Assembly: GCF_004801305.1 (NCBI RefSeq)
Contig: NZ_SSOD01000008.1
Span: forward strand, 62,001-126,000
DNA length: 64,000 nt
Direction of reading: 5' to 3'
Origin: Pseudothauera rhizosphaerae
Lineage (GTDB): Bacteria; Pseudomonadota; Gammaproteobacteria; Burkholderiales; Rhodocyclaceae
In this document: positions 46,217-55,860 of the stretch, piece after piece
Numbering within the stretch: the stretch's first letter is position 1
How the letters are laid out: every line of letters begins with the position of its first letter
Notes under the pieces: generated by a model
Database searches by the model: none
What the model saw: only the letters and a program-made list of their open reading frames with translations
Told to the model about the DNA's origin: nothing
Made by a program: the position numbers and the translations under genes

Positions 46217-46261
46217 CGCTCGGGTTTTCGCAGTGCGCAAACAAATTGCGCAGGATCGCGG

Positions 46262-48049
46262 CTACACCCACACTCCGCGTGGGTCGCCCACTCCCCGCTG
46301 GTACCACTCACCGGTGACCGGCTGCAGCGAGCCCTCGATCGCGCGAGTCGCAGCCCCCACCTCATTACCGCGAGCAACCGGCCGTGCATAGGTCTCGCCG
46401 AATCGATAGAGCTGCAGCGCAGTCCTGTTGAGCGGGACGATCCGCGCGCGGCGTGCGGCTGCAGAGAGGTCGCCCTGCGGCAGCATCAGCACGTCCAGAA
46501 TACGGAGCCCCGTCGATATGCCCATCTCCCATGCCGCCGCGATCCACGTCCCGCTGCTGTTACGCGCGTGTGGCTGAGTGAGCAGTTTGTCGGGCAGCTT
46601 CCCGCAGAAGAACAGGCTGGAGGTTAGGTGCCAATCGTCGTCGTTGAAGCCGGCACCGGGGCCGGTCTCGTCGGCCTCGTGCACCACAACACCGTCTATG
46701 GAGACCACGGTGCTTTTATGCCCACCCGTCCCCCGCACCATCGACGGCTGCCCCACCTCCCACCACGGCCGGCGGTACTCGCCGATGAACGATGCGCTGT
46801 GCTCGATGGTGACCTCGGTGACCGACAGCACGTCGCCATCGACCAGGAGTGAGTAACGGGCGGCCGTGGTGACCTGGGAGACGCTCTCGAACGAGGCCGA
46901 GAGCGGGTCGTCGAACCCTTCCTCCGGGGGGAGCTGCTCCGATACCGCGTTCACGATGGAGACGTCGTGAGAGCCACTCACCGCCGCGTCCCACGAGACG
47001 TCCACCTCCGCCCACACCACCTCGCCGCCGGCGTCGTACCAGGCCCCCACGGGAACCCGTGCAGCCGCATGGACGGAATACGGGCGCACACTGCCCACCC
47101 CCTCCCGATCGGCGCTCGGGTAGGGGAGTCCGCTGAACCCGCCCAGCGGCGCGGTCACCCAGTGATATGCCTCCTCGCGTTCCGTGGTCACGTCCCCCAC
47201 GCTGAGATACGCCACGTCGTCGTACTGGCCGGGGCCAGCGACCACCTCGACGTGCAGGTGCGTCATGTCCACCCCGGCGGAGCCCGTGTATTCGGGCGGC
47301 GTGCGGGTTCCGAGGCAGTCGGCGCGCCCCTTGAGCAGCGTCGCGCTCACCGACTTGTTGCCTGAGATGCTCAACTCGACCCACGCCACCGCCCGCCGTT
47401 CAGCCCGGATCTGCGCCCAACTCGTCGGTGAGTCCGCCACCCAGTAGACGAGTGGCGCCGCGAGCAGCGCGCGCGATCCGTCCGCGACCACATCGACCAG
47501 GTCGAATTCCGCGATGCCCGCACCGGCGGCGACGTTTTGTGTGTTGCCCGCGGCAGTCACTACCTGCACAGGCACCCCCTGCTGCAGATCGATAGGGACG
47601 GTATCCCGCGTCTCGATGCCGCCCGGCGCGCCGAACCGCCCGAATCGCCTAAATTCCAGAGAGAACACGCAGACATCGGGGACGCCCTCCGTGGCCACGA
47701 CCCGCACCCGCCACGGCTGCCCATCCGCATCGAACCACAGCCACCCGCCCTCCATGGAGCGCCCGCCGATCATCGTCTCACTCGTGCCCGCCGAGGCGCT
47801 GTTGAGCAGCGCGTAGTCGCGCCACTCCCACCCGCGCGCGGCATCCCCGGCGAGCTGCGCCGGGGTGCGCGGCGGAGCGATCCAGCCCGAGCGCCGCACC
47901 AGAGTGACATCCGTGCGCGGTCCGGTGGGGATCTGCAACATCGAGCCGTCCGGCAGCGTCAGCCAGCCGTCGAGCACCAGGCCGTGATAGGGCAGCCCGA
48001 GCGCGCCGACGCGCGCCAGCGGGTGACTCCCCGGCGTCCCCTTATTCAT
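46262..48049 (-). CDS. Phage tail/receptor-binding region protein (unknown)
   Basis: This is the last phage gene (595 aa), starting at the ATG at 48049 and overlapping the upstream gene by 8 nt. The sequence is beta-rich with many short strands and Trp/Tyr/Gly turns and has no recognised enzymatic motif. The place after the tail proteins and next to the phage end suggests a tail-tip or host-binding protein. No fibre-type repeats or assembly gene follow. The function is inferred from position. Confidence 0.6.
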   Translation of the reverse strand: MNKGTPGSHPLARVGALGLPYHGLVLDGWLTLPDGSMLQIPTGPRTDVTLVRRSGWIAPPRTPAQLAGDAARGWEWRDYALLNSASAGTSETMIGGRSMEGGWLWFDADGQPWRVRVVATEGVPDVCVFSLEFRRFGRFGAPGGIETRDTVPIDLQQGVPVQVVTAAGNTQNVAAGAGIAEFDLVDVVADGSRALLAAPLVYWVADSPTSWAQIRAERRAVAWVELSISGNKSVSATLLKGRADCLGTRTPPEYTGSAGVDMTHLHVEVVAGPGQYDDVAYLSVGDVTTEREEAYHWVTAPLGGFSGLPYPSADREGVGSVRPYSVHAAARVPVGAWYDAGGEVVWAEVDVSWDAAVSGSHDVSIVNAVSEQLPPEEGFDDPLSASFESVSQVTTAARYSLLVDGDVLSVTEVTIEHSASFIGEYRRPWWEVGQPSMVRGTGGHKSTVVSIDGVVVHEADETGPGAGFNDDDWHLTSSLFFCGKLPDKLLTQPHARNSSGTWIAAAWEMGISTGLRILDVLMLPQGDLSAAARRARIVPLNRTALQLYRFGETYARPVARGNEVGAATRAIEGSLQPVTGEWYQRGVGDPRGVWV

Positions 48050-48362
48050 CGGGCTCGTCCGGATCCCCAAACGTCGCCCGACTGCCATCCTTAAGCAGGA
48101 TGCTCTTGAGGGGCTCGACCTCGAGGACGAACAGCCCGTCCGAGCTCGTGATGGTCCGCACGGGCCAGTATTCGCGCTGAGATGCATCATCCTCCTCGAA
48201 CGCGCCACCGCCGCTCCCCGCCGCCTGCTGGGCGGTCAGCGACACCCCGCGCGTGCTCGGAATCGGCTGCGCCGGCGATGCCGGCTCCAGCGTGCGCCGG
48301 TGCGTGGGATCGCGCGGAATCAGACGCCGCAGCGAGCGGCCCAGATCGCTCGCAGTCGTCAC
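48042..48362 (-). CDS. Small phage tail-region protein
   Basis: This 106-aa protein has a basic N-terminus (RSLRRLIPRDPTHRR), a low-complexity middle (AAGSGGGAFEEDD) and a short C-terminal beta part (REYWPVRTITSSDGLFVLEVE) with an acidic end. It overlaps its neighbours by 4 and 8 nt. No family is recognised. Confidence 0.6.
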   Translation of the reverse strand: MTTASDLGRSLRRLIPRDPTHRRTLEPASPAQPIPSTRGVSLTAQQAAGSGGGAFEEDDASQREYWPVRTITSSDGLFVLEVEPLKSILLKDGSRATFGDPDEPDE

Positions 48363-48784
48363 ACCACTTCCTCGATAACGACCGACGTCTGCAGCGCCAG
48401 GTCCAGATACACGCCCACCGTTTCGCCCGCGGGCGTCCAGCGCACCCAGAACGGCACCGCATTAGCCACACCGCTCTCGATCTCGGTACCGACCGCGAGC
48501 GCCTCGCCGGCCGTGGCGCTGGCCAGCCCGGCCTGGGTCAGCGCCAGGCGCAGGCTCGAGGCGGGCTGACCCGTCCCGGCATCGACATCGTCGATCTCGA
48601 TCATGATCGGATCCGCGCCCGGGTCGGACGCAGCCCGGAAAATGCGGTCAGTCGCAGTACTCCCCAGCCAGAGCTGCCGATCGACGGTGCCGCCGCCGAG
48701 GATCTGCGCGAGCTCGGCCGGACCGACAGCGGTGACCGGCGTCGTCAGCGCGGCGTCGAGATAACCCTTCAGAGAGACGCTCAT
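48359..48784 (-). CDS. Phage tail-region protein
   Basis: This 141-aa beta-rich protein has no signal or membrane segment; visible strands include QLWLGSTATDRIF, IMIEIDDV and PFWVRWTPAGETVGVYLDL. It overlaps the upstream and downstream genes by 4 nt, so it belongs to the tail operon. No family is recognised. Confidence 0.65.
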   Translation of the reverse strand: MSVSLKGYLDAALTTPVTAVGPAELAQILGGGTVDRQLWLGSTATDRIFRAASDPGADPIMIEIDDVDAGTGQPASSLRLALTQAGLASATAGEALAVGTEIESGVANAVPFWVRWTPAGETVGVYLDLALQTSVVIEEVV

Positions 48785-50778
48785 ACAACCTCCAGTACCA
48801 AAAATCCGCCGGGCGAACCGGCATAGATCTCCTGCTCCACCACGGCAGCCTCGAGCAGCTCGGTGTGCGCGGGATCGACCTCGGGCAACTCTACAGTGAA
48901 ATGCTCCGGGTAGCTTGGCGCCTCCGGATCGAACTCCGGCCCACTCCGTGCGTTCGTGAAAAACCCGATCTGCTCGGCCGACAATTCCGGGGCCCCGGCG
49001 ACCGACCCGACATGATTACCGCACGCCCCCGACAGCGCCGACACTCGAATCTCTGGATTGCCGGGTGGCGCCTGGTCGAGCGCGAACGCCTCCTGCGGCA
49101 TATACCCCACCGGCGCCACCGCCAGCGCCACGGTCGTGACCGCCGTACCTGTGTCGTGGTCATACACCTCGCGCCAGCGCCGCACGCGGCCCAGCGCAGT
49201 CACTGCGCCGGTCTCGATAGCCAGCACGCTCGTCAGATCGATCGTGGGGTCCGCCGGCATGTCGAATTCCACCTCCGACGCCCGCAGCGACTCCTGGATA
49301 CGCCTCACGGCGCGGGCGACCAGCACGGCGGCGGCGGTAGCCAGCGCATCGCGCCCATCCTCGTCGCGGTCAGTGACATCGAGCCAGCTCTCGCCCGCCC
49401 CGGCCGGCACCGGCACCGTGTACCGGTCAGTGGGAGCGGGTAAGGGCAGGTAGCTGAGGAGCTGGGCCGCGTTGCTGGCCGGCGGCGGCCCGCTCAACCA
49501 GTCATCGATCTCGGCATCGACCTGGAGCGCAAACGACTCCGACAGCGGCCCGGCTAGCTGAACGGCGGCCGGCGCAAACGGATTGCGCACCACCACGCGG
49601 TAGTGCTCCTCCACTTGTTGCGCGTAGCGCCTGTGCGCCCGGCCGCGGAAACCCCGGCACAGCGCCGGGTCGTACAGCACGTACGCGCCCCCTCCCGGCA
49701 GGCGCTGCCAGCCCGTGGGGTAGCGATGGAACGTAATGTCGCCCACTGTCCAGCCGGAGCCTGTGAGCGCGTCGATCACCGCGTCGCTGGGCAGATGCCG
49801 CAGGCCGTGCTCACGGGCGTAGATCTCACCCCACCCATACTCCCACGCCAGCTCCACGCCGCGGACCTTGAGCCGCGGATAGCGGTATCGGATGTCGATC
49901 TCCACCCGCGGCGGCATGCTCGTGAGCGCTGCGAAAGTGGGGCGCAGGCTGCCGTCCAGATAGTGGGCGCGAGTCAGCGTGCGCGTGGCCGCGCCGGCGG
50001 CCCACGGGACCACGCGCGGGACCCCGTAAGCGTCCAGGCTGATGGACGCGGTGAGCGTGCTCATGCGGGCGTCGGCGCGCTCCCAGCCCGTCAGCGCCGG
50101 GTCGAACACTTGATCGGACCACGCCGCGCCCGCCGTCAGCGCGTCGATCTCGGCCACATCCATGTCGTCGATGTGCGCCTGCAGATTGTCCGTGCAGTGC
50201 AGCGTCACGACGCCCGTGTCGGGATCGATGCTCGGCGCGTCCACCACGCCTGTGAACCGGCGCACGGGCACGCCGAGCAGCACCGCGTCGATGATCACCG
50301 GCCGGCCGACCAGCGCCAGCAGATCGAGCGGACCCGGCTCGGGCCGGTACGACACGTCCGCGAGCCGTGCAGCGCCTTCGGCCGCTGAGATGGCCGCGGG
50401 GCCGGTGATGCGGCCCGAGATGTCCTCGCCGGCCAGTGTCACCGCCAACGCCCAGGTGGCGCTCGCATGCGGCAGCGCGATCGCCGGCGGCAGGATGACC
50501 AGCCGCAGGACGGCCTGGGCGCGGCCTGCGCCCCCCAGGCGCAGGCGCAGCGGGATGCGGGCGCGACCGGACGGGAATGCGAGTGAGAGCGCGAGCGGCA
50601 TCGACACCGAGCCCACAGCCCGGAGCCGCAGCCGCAGCGGGATGCGGGCGCTGCCCAGCAGCGGCGCCGGAGCCAGCACCAGCGCCAACGGAATGCGGGC
50701 GCGCCCGGTCTGCGGACCGCCGCTCGGGGCAGTCGCGCCAATCGCAGCGGCCGCGATCGCATCGGCGCCGATCGTCAT
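48781..50778 (-). CDS. Large phage tail protein with N-terminal tandem repeats
   Basis: This 665-aa protein follows the tape-measure block. Residues about 25-97 hold five imperfect repeats of 14-17 residues patterned G-x-A-R-I-P-L-x-L-x-L. The rest is a mixed alpha/beta body with a middle part (DISGRITGPAAIS, FTGVVDAPSIDPDTGVVTLHCTD-like region) reminiscent of tail-hub or baseplate-hub proteins of siphophages. The hub role is a guess from position and length. Confidence 0.65.
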   Translation of the reverse strand: MTIGADAIAAAAIGATAPSGGPQTGRARIPLALVLAPAPLLGSARIPLRLRLRAVGSVSMPLALSLAFPSGRARIPLRLRLGGAGRAQAVLRLVILPPAIALPHASATWALAVTLAGEDISGRITGPAAISAAEGAARLADVSYRPEPGPLDLLALVGRPVIIDAVLLGVPVRRFTGVVDAPSIDPDTGVVTLHCTDNLQAHIDDMDVAEIDALTAGAAWSDQVFDPALTGWERADARMSTLTASISLDAYGVPRVVPWAAGAATRTLTRAHYLDGSLRPTFAALTSMPPRVEIDIRYRYPRLKVRGVELAWEYGWGEIYAREHGLRHLPSDAVIDALTGSGWTVGDITFHRYPTGWQRLPGGGAYVLYDPALCRGFRGRAHRRYAQQVEEHYRVVVRNPFAPAAVQLAGPLSESFALQVDAEIDDWLSGPPPASNAAQLLSYLPLPAPTDRYTVPVPAGAGESWLDVTDRDEDGRDALATAAAVLVARAVRRIQESLRASEVEFDMPADPTIDLTSVLAIETGAVTALGRVRRWREVYDHDTGTAVTTVALAVAPVGYMPQEAFALDQAPPGNPEIRVSALSGACGNHVGSVAGAPELSAEQIGFFTNARSGPEFDPEAPSYPEHFTVELPEVDPAHTELLEAAVVEQEIYAGSPGGFLVLEVV

Positions 50779-50779
50779 G

Positions 50780-51634
50780 CTAGCTGCCGACCCACATGAG
50801 TCCGGTGCCGATCATGTGGCAGGCCCACTCCCAGTCACCCGTGGTGCTTATCACATTGACAACGATGCCGCCCAGGCCGGCGGCGATCGTCGCCGATAGC
50901 CCCGCGCCCCCCGACCCATCTATGACATCGACGGTCGGCGAGCCGCCCACCAGGGTCACATATCCGGTATCGACATCCACCGCCGCTCTTGCAGTGCCGA
51001 ACCAGCTCCCCCCGGAGTCGTTTCGAGCGACGATGCGGATCTCGCCGATGATGCTGCCGCCCACCCAGTAGTCGCCCCACGAGAACGGCAGCAGGATGTA
51101 GGCGGACGGGGTACCTGCGTTCGTAAATGTTTGTTCGCCCGGCAGAACGAATACCCCGCTCGGCAAGCTTGTCATGAATGGCGCCCACGCCTTGACACCC
51201 TGCCCGATCGCCACGCCGCCCTCTACGCCCGCAGCAGCTTCATAGCCCACAGCAACCCCAGCGGCGGCCGCTGCCGCGTTCGGGCCGATCGCCACTCCGC
51301 CGTCAACCGCAGCGGGAGGCATCCCGGGCCACCCAACCGCGACTCCGCTGACAGCCGGCCGCACGCACGCCACCACAACCTCGGCAGCGAACGCCACCGC
51401 ATCACCCCCTACAGAGCTCGCGAGTACGTCCAAGCGCATGAGCGTGCCAGCGGCGTACTCAGCGAAGAAGACCTCCCATGTGCCGTCTGCGCCCTGCGCG
51501 CGCACGAACACTCTGTCGTCGTCCACGAACCCCGACGCGGCGAACGTCCGGCGTGCATCCCGCGCACCGCCGAGGGTGAATACACCGTCGGCGTACGTTG
51601 CGGTTTCTTCGACCAGATCCGCATAGCGCACCAC
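50780..51634 (-). CDS. Phage tail protein with YadA-like head repeats
   Basis: This protein is about 284 aa. Residues about 96-147 carry repeats of the form G-V-A-(I/V)-G-x-x-A (SGVAVGWPG, GGVAIGPNA, AGVAVGYEA, GGVAIGQGV), the pattern of trimeric autotransporter YadA-type head motifs. A beta-rich C-terminal domain follows. The GTG at 51634 is chosen because GGAGG lies 7 nt upstream; GTGs at 51640 and 51631 are alternatives. A trimeric surface-binding role is likely by analogy. Confidence 0.65.
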   Translation of the reverse strand: MVRYADLVEETATYADGVFTLGGARDARRTFAASGFVDDDRVFVRAQGADGTWEVFFAEYAAGTLMRLDVLASSVGGDAVAFAAEVVVACVRPAVSGVAVGWPGMPPAAVDGGVAIGPNAAAAAAGVAVGYEAAAGVEGGVAIGQGVKAWAPFMTSLPSGVFVLPGEQTFTNAGTPSAYILLPFSWGDYWVGGSIIGEIRIVARNDSGGSWFGTARAAVDVDTGYVTLVGGSPTVDVIDGSGGAGLSATIAAGLGGIVVNVISTTGDWEWACHMIGTGLMWVGS

Positions 51635-51636
51635 TC

Positions 51637-52155
51637 TCACACCTCCTCGAACTCGACATCGAACCCCGCGACGCGCTCGAACACATCGAAACGCTCCATC
51701 GGCCCGGCGCTGACCACTGTGAGTTGCGGGTAGTAATAGACGCAGTAGCCCGTGGCGCCGGCCACGGGGGCAATGGTGGCCACGCCGGCGGCCACCTCGA
51801 TACTGGCGCGGACCATGCCCGCGCCCACGGCCGCCAGGGCGAAGGGCGCCACGTCCGCCCGGCGGGCGGCAGGCAGTTCGACCGGGGCGCCCGCGGTCCA
51901 GATGCCGCGGGGGGCCACGCAACCCAGGATCAGCGGCGCATCCCAGTCCAGGGCGGCCAGGGGCGCGGGCAGGATGCCGCTGCCTGATACCGTGGTGGAG
52001 AGCTTCCGCCAGCGGGACTGCTGCAGGCCGGAGCCGTCCGCCAGGCGTAGCAGGCTGCCGCCGCGGATGGTGGCGTAGGTCTGAGTGAAGCCGGCGGCCG
52101 CGAGCGGCAGCGGCATGCCCACAGGGCCGATCAGCAGGGTGCGGGCGGCGATCAC
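51637..52155 (-). CDS. Phage minor tail protein (unknown)
   Basis: This 172-aa protein with beta-strand and Ala/Gly-rich composition immediately follows the tape measure gene, with its ATG overlapping the upstream stop as ATGA. In siphophages this slot usually holds a distal-tail or minor tail protein. No sequence motif confirms that. Confidence 0.6.
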   Translation of the reverse strand: MIAARTLLIGPVGMPLPLAAAGFTQTYATIRGGSLLRLADGSGLQQSRWRKLSTTVSGSGILPAPLAALDWDAPLILGCVAPRGIWTAGAPVELPAARRADVAPFALAAVGAGMVRASIEVAAGVATIAPVAGATGYCVYYYPQLTVVSAGPMERFDVFERVAGFDVEFEEV

Positions 52156-55100
52156 CGGCGACTCCCGGTACGCAGCGCCTCACGCTGCAGGGCCGTGGTC
52201 AGGTCGCCGGCGCTGATGCCCACCGTGCCGTCCTCGTACACCGTGCGCACGACCACGATCTTTTCTGTGGGAATCGCATCCACGGCCGCCTGCACGGTCG
52301 CCAGGGCCTGCTCGGCAGCCGTGGTGTCGGGCTTTATAGTGACCGTTGCGCCGGCGGCGATCTTCTGCAAGCGCGCCTCGAGGTCGGCCAATCCCTTCGC
52401 TTGTGCGTCCGCCTGCCTCTGGAGCTCTTCGGCCTGCTGCTTCTTGATTGCCGCCTGCGCCTCCAAGGCGCGGGCCTCGGCCTCGGCCACCTGGTCGAGC
52501 ATGCGCGCGGCCGTCTCGTCGTCGCCGATGGCATCGGCCGCGGCCGCGGCGCGTTCAAGCATGGCCGTGGCGGCCTGGGCGTGGCGCTGGGCGTCTTCGG
52601 CGCGGTTGTCGAGCGCGGCGTTCTGGGCCCACGTGGCCGCACGCCGAGCTTCGTCCAGGGCGTCCTGGGCGCGCCGCTGGTTCGTGGTGTCGCGCTCTTC
52701 GTCGGTCAGGCCGCGATCGCGGCGTGCCTGCGCCCGCGCGCCGGCGCCCGACGTGCCCGCCCGGGTCTCGGCAGCCCGCCGCTGCAGCTCGGCGATTTCG
52801 ACATTGAGGGCACGCACATCGGCGATCACTTCGCTGGCGCGCGTGCGCACGGCCTTCAGCATACCCTCCAGCTGCGGGCCCGCGAGCTGGCCACTCTTGG
52901 CCGCTTCCTCGATCTGCCGCGCCAGATGCCCGAATTCCCGCGCCGTGGTGGCTGTGCCCAGTGCGTTACCGAAGGCGCGCTGCAGCAGTGCGCCCGTATC
53001 CGCGCCGACGGAGCGCAGGCGGCCGAGCTGGCCAACGAGTACTTCCAGTGCGCCGGCCGATTCGGTGAACTGCGCGCTCATGCCGGTCAGCACCTGTTCG
53101 GCATCCAGCCCCAGGCGCTGCAGGGATACCGCGAGCTGCGCATCCAGCGCCCGGCGCAGTTGCGCCGCGCCGGTCTCGCCGCGGTTGAAGGCCATCTCCG
53201 CCATCACACCGAATTCCTGCAGTTCCTTTGAGGTGAGCTGCGCCAGGCGCTCGCGCAGGGAGGTATCGATGGCCTCGCCCGTGGCGTAGGCGGAATCCTG
53301 CACCTCCTTCAGGTCGCGCAGCAGCGCCTCGATGCCCCCCACGCTGCCCACGTCGGCCTTGGTCAGCATCTTCTGCAGTGCATCGGCGACCGAGGATGCG
53401 GCGCCCGGGGCGTCCGTCCCGATCTTGGCGAACGTGCGCTGCAGCTCGGAGAGCTCGAACCGGGCCGCGGCGGCCTCGGTAACGATGGGGCGCGCCCAGT
53501 CGGCCCGCCTGGCGATTTCCGCGAGGCGCGCATCGACGGCGCCCAGCATCGCCTGCAGTTCCGCGGCCGGGCCGGTGCCGTCAGCCAGGGACGTGGCCAG
53601 CGCCGTGCGCAGGGCGTCCAGATCCTCCTCGGCCAGATCCTTGATCCGGCCGCCGATAGCATCACGGATCTGCTCGCCGGTCAGCTCGGCCTGGGCGGCC
53701 AGAGTGCGCAGGCTCCACGCGAGGTTCTCGACGCCGGCTGCGTCGGAGAGATCCGTGTCGGAAACCATCCGCTCGAGCGCCTCGGCCGTCTCGTCGGCCG
53801 CATCCCTGGCGAACAGCAGCCTGGTCGCGAGCTCGATCACCATGGAGACGCCCAGCGTCAGGCCGGTGAACTTGAGCAGACCCAGCACTTTGCCCAGCGC
53901 GCCAACACCTCGCGCCACGCCAGCCACCGCGGCACCCTGGCGAGTGGCGGCCGCGGCATGCGCATCCACCTGGCCCGCAGCGGTGGCTGCCGCCTGGCCA
54001 TGGGCGCGAGTCGCCGCCGCAGCGCCGGCCACCTGGGGCGCTGCCGCGGCGGACGCTGCCCCCTGGCGGGCCGTCGCGGCAGCCGTGGCATCGACCGCCT
54101 TGCCGGCGGTCACCGCGGCCGCCACATAGCCCCTGACCGCTACCAGGGCACGCGCCCCGAATACCGCTACCAGCACGTTGCCGGCCTGCAGCGCCAAGCC
54201 GACTAGGCTATCGAGGTTGTCCTCGACCATCCCGATCAGCTCAACGATGCGCTGCGTCGCACCGCTGGCCCGGTTGGCCTCGCCGATGTAGGCGCTCCAC
54301 GTGGTCGCCAGCCGGGTCAGCGCATCGGCAACAGTGGTGGGCATGCTGTCCGCCACCGCCTTGTTGGCCTCGACGGTCTGGCGCAGCCCTTCGTTCAGAT
54401 CCTCGACCGCGAGCTTGCCGGTCGACCCCAGCAGCCGGATCTCTTCCGTGCTCTTGCCCGTGGCAGTCGCGATCGCATCCACGATGGTGGGCGTGGCCGC
54501 GAGGATGGACTGCCAGGAGTCGACCTCGACCTTCCCGGTCTGGATGCTCTTGCTGTACGCGTCGACCGCGTTCTTGGCCCGCTCGGCGCTGGCCGCGTTG
54601 GTCACGAACAGATAGGACAGCGAGTCCGTGATGTCCAGCGCCTGGCCGGTCGCGTAGCCCAGCCCGCGCAGCGCGTCCGCGGTGCGGATATAGAGCTCCT
54701 GCGCCTCGGCCAGTGGGCGGTACGTGGCGCCAGCCGTCTCCAGAAGCCGGCGCTGCACAAGGTCGTACTCTTCGGCGCCATCGGTGGCCTGCTCGATCCG
54801 CACGGCCATTTGGCCATAAGCATCGGCCGTCGCGATCGCATCGCCCGCCCAGCCCTTGAGCCGGCTCACGGCGAACACGCCGGCCACGGCCTTGGCGACG
54901 CCGGAGAGCTTGGACTGCAGGGTGTCGGACGCGCTACCGAGCCCGGTCAGGTCGCCCTGGGCGCCGCGCGCCTCGCCCCGCATCTTGCCGATGGCACCAG
55001 CAGCCAGGTCCGTGCCCGCCTGCAGTGCCCGCAGCTCGCGGGCAGCTTCGGCAAAGCGCGGCGCCATCGCACCACCCTCGGCCGCCAGACGGTCGAACTC

Positions 55101-55355
55101 GTCGACTAGGCGGTCGATGCCGACACGCTCGATGTCGGCGGCCAGGCCGTCCAGGTCGATCTGGTCAACACCTTCCTGCGCGGCCTGGGCCGCCTCGCCC
55201 TGCTCGCGCAAGGCGTCCACCAGGGGCGACAACGCTGGCGCGGCGGCGGCGGCGGCGTCGGTAACCGCCTCGACCGCGTCGGCCGCATCGATCAGCGGCT
55301 TGCGGTCATCGACGTCGATATCAACACGGAGGGAGGTGCGCAGATCGTTTGCCAT
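52152..55355 (-). CDS. Tail tape measure protein
   Basis: This 1067-aa protein sets tail length. Residues about 155-400 match the tape-measure N-terminal domain (LKGWAGDAIATADAYGQM, GATYRPLAEAQELY, LGSTGKLAVEDLNEGLR, ALTRLATTWSAYIG). Hydrophobic Ala-rich segments lie in the middle (about 400-520) and long coiled-coil stretches rich in EA/QA at the C-terminal third. Its length implies a tail of roughly 150 nm if about 1.5 angstrom per residue applies. Confidence 0.9.
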   Translation of the reverse strand: MANDLRTSLRVDIDVDDRKPLIDAADAVEAVTDAAAAAAPALSPLVDALREQGEAAQAAQEGVDQIDLDGLAADIERVGIDRLVDEFDRLAAEGGAMAPRFAEAARELRALQAGTDLAAGAIGKMRGEARGAQGDLTGLGSASDTLQSKLSGVAKAVAGVFAVSRLKGWAGDAIATADAYGQMAVRIEQATDGAEEYDLVQRRLLETAGATYRPLAEAQELYIRTADALRGLGYATGQALDITDSLSYLFVTNAASAERAKNAVDAYSKSIQTGKVEVDSWQSILAATPTIVDAIATATGKSTEEIRLLGSTGKLAVEDLNEGLRQTVEANKAVADSMPTTVADALTRLATTWSAYIGEANRASGATQRIVELIGMVEDNLDSLVGLALQAGNVLVAVFGARALVAVRGYVAAAVTAGKAVDATAAATARQGAASAAAAPQVAGAAAATRAHGQAAATAAGQVDAHAAAATRQGAAVAGVARGVGALGKVLGLLKFTGLTLGVSMVIELATRLLFARDAADETAEALERMVSDTDLSDAAGVENLAWSLRTLAAQAELTGEQIRDAIGGRIKDLAEEDLDALRTALATSLADGTGPAAELQAMLGAVDARLAEIARRADWARPIVTEAAAARFELSELQRTFAKIGTDAPGAASSVADALQKMLTKADVGSVGGIEALLRDLKEVQDSAYATGEAIDTSLRERLAQLTSKELQEFGVMAEMAFNRGETGAAQLRRALDAQLAVSLQRLGLDAEQVLTGMSAQFTESAGALEVLVGQLGRLRSVGADTGALLQRAFGNALGTATTAREFGHLARQIEEAAKSGQLAGPQLEGMLKAVRTRASEVIADVRALNVEIAELQRRAAETRAGTSGAGARAQARRDRGLTDEERDTTNQRRAQDALDEARRAATWAQNAALDNRAEDAQRHAQAATAMLERAAAAADAIGDDETAARMLDQVAEAEARALEAQAAIKKQQAEELQRQADAQAKGLADLEARLQKIAAGATVTIKPDTTAAEQALATVQAAVDAIPTEKIVVVRTVYEDGTVGISAGDLTTALQREALRTGSRR

Positions 55356-55482
55356 ACAAGGATAGAGACAAGATGGCGGCAGGCCACGCCGCCAGGACGT
55401 GAATCACATCACAGGGACGGGAATATCGCAGGGTCGAACCGGCCCAGTTCGGCGCAGGCGCCGACGGCCGGCGCTAACCGCG

Positions 55483-55860
55483 TCACACCGGCAACTCGAA
55501 AATCTGCACCAGCGTCTGCAGGTCGCTAATCCGGACCACTTCAGCGAACGCGCCGGCGCCGACCGCGTCCACGACGGCCGCCTGCCGTTCCGTACCGCCT
55601 TCATCCGTCACGCACACCGCGACCACCGCAACGACAAATTCCGGCTCCACGACGGCAGAGACATCGCTGTAATAGCCCGAATAGAGCTCATGCCACTGCC
55701 CCTGCAGCGGGTCCGAGAACAGCAACGCAGGGGCGGCGGCTGTGCCGGCCGCACGGCACTCCATACCAATGCCCGTCGTCACCATCAGGCTCCAGTCGAA
55801 GTTCTCCGGCACCTGCAGCAGCAGCGCTTCCCCTGCGGCGATCTCGAAGCGCTTCCTCAC
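55483..55860 (-). CDS. Phage protein between tail tube and tape measure
   Basis: This 125-aa protein overlaps the tail tube gene by 4 nt. In siphophages this position holds the tail assembly chaperone. The 127-nt gap to the tape measure and a second overlapping frame (55404-55604) would allow a frameshifted longer form, but no clear slippery heptamer is visible. No family motif is recognised. Confidence 0.6.
   Translation of the reverse strand: MRKRFEIAAGEALLLQVPENFDWSLMVTTGIGMECRAAGTAAAPALLFSDPLQGQWHELYSGYYSDVSAVVEPEFVVAVVAVCVTDEGGTERQAAVVDAVGAGAFAEVVRISDLQTLVQIFELPV

Noticed and set aside
46234..46252. TGCGCAA/TTGCGCA hairpin as terminator for the last phage gene
   Set aside because: It has a 7-bp stem but no T-run on the minus strand. 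It may be another end-repeat or nothing.
46170..46300. Integration of the prophage into the tRNA-Cys 3' end as an att site
   Set aside because: The phage is transposable, with its proposed end 80 bp past the tRNA and its terminator. No tRNA fragment is duplicated in view, so tRNA-targeted integration is not supported.
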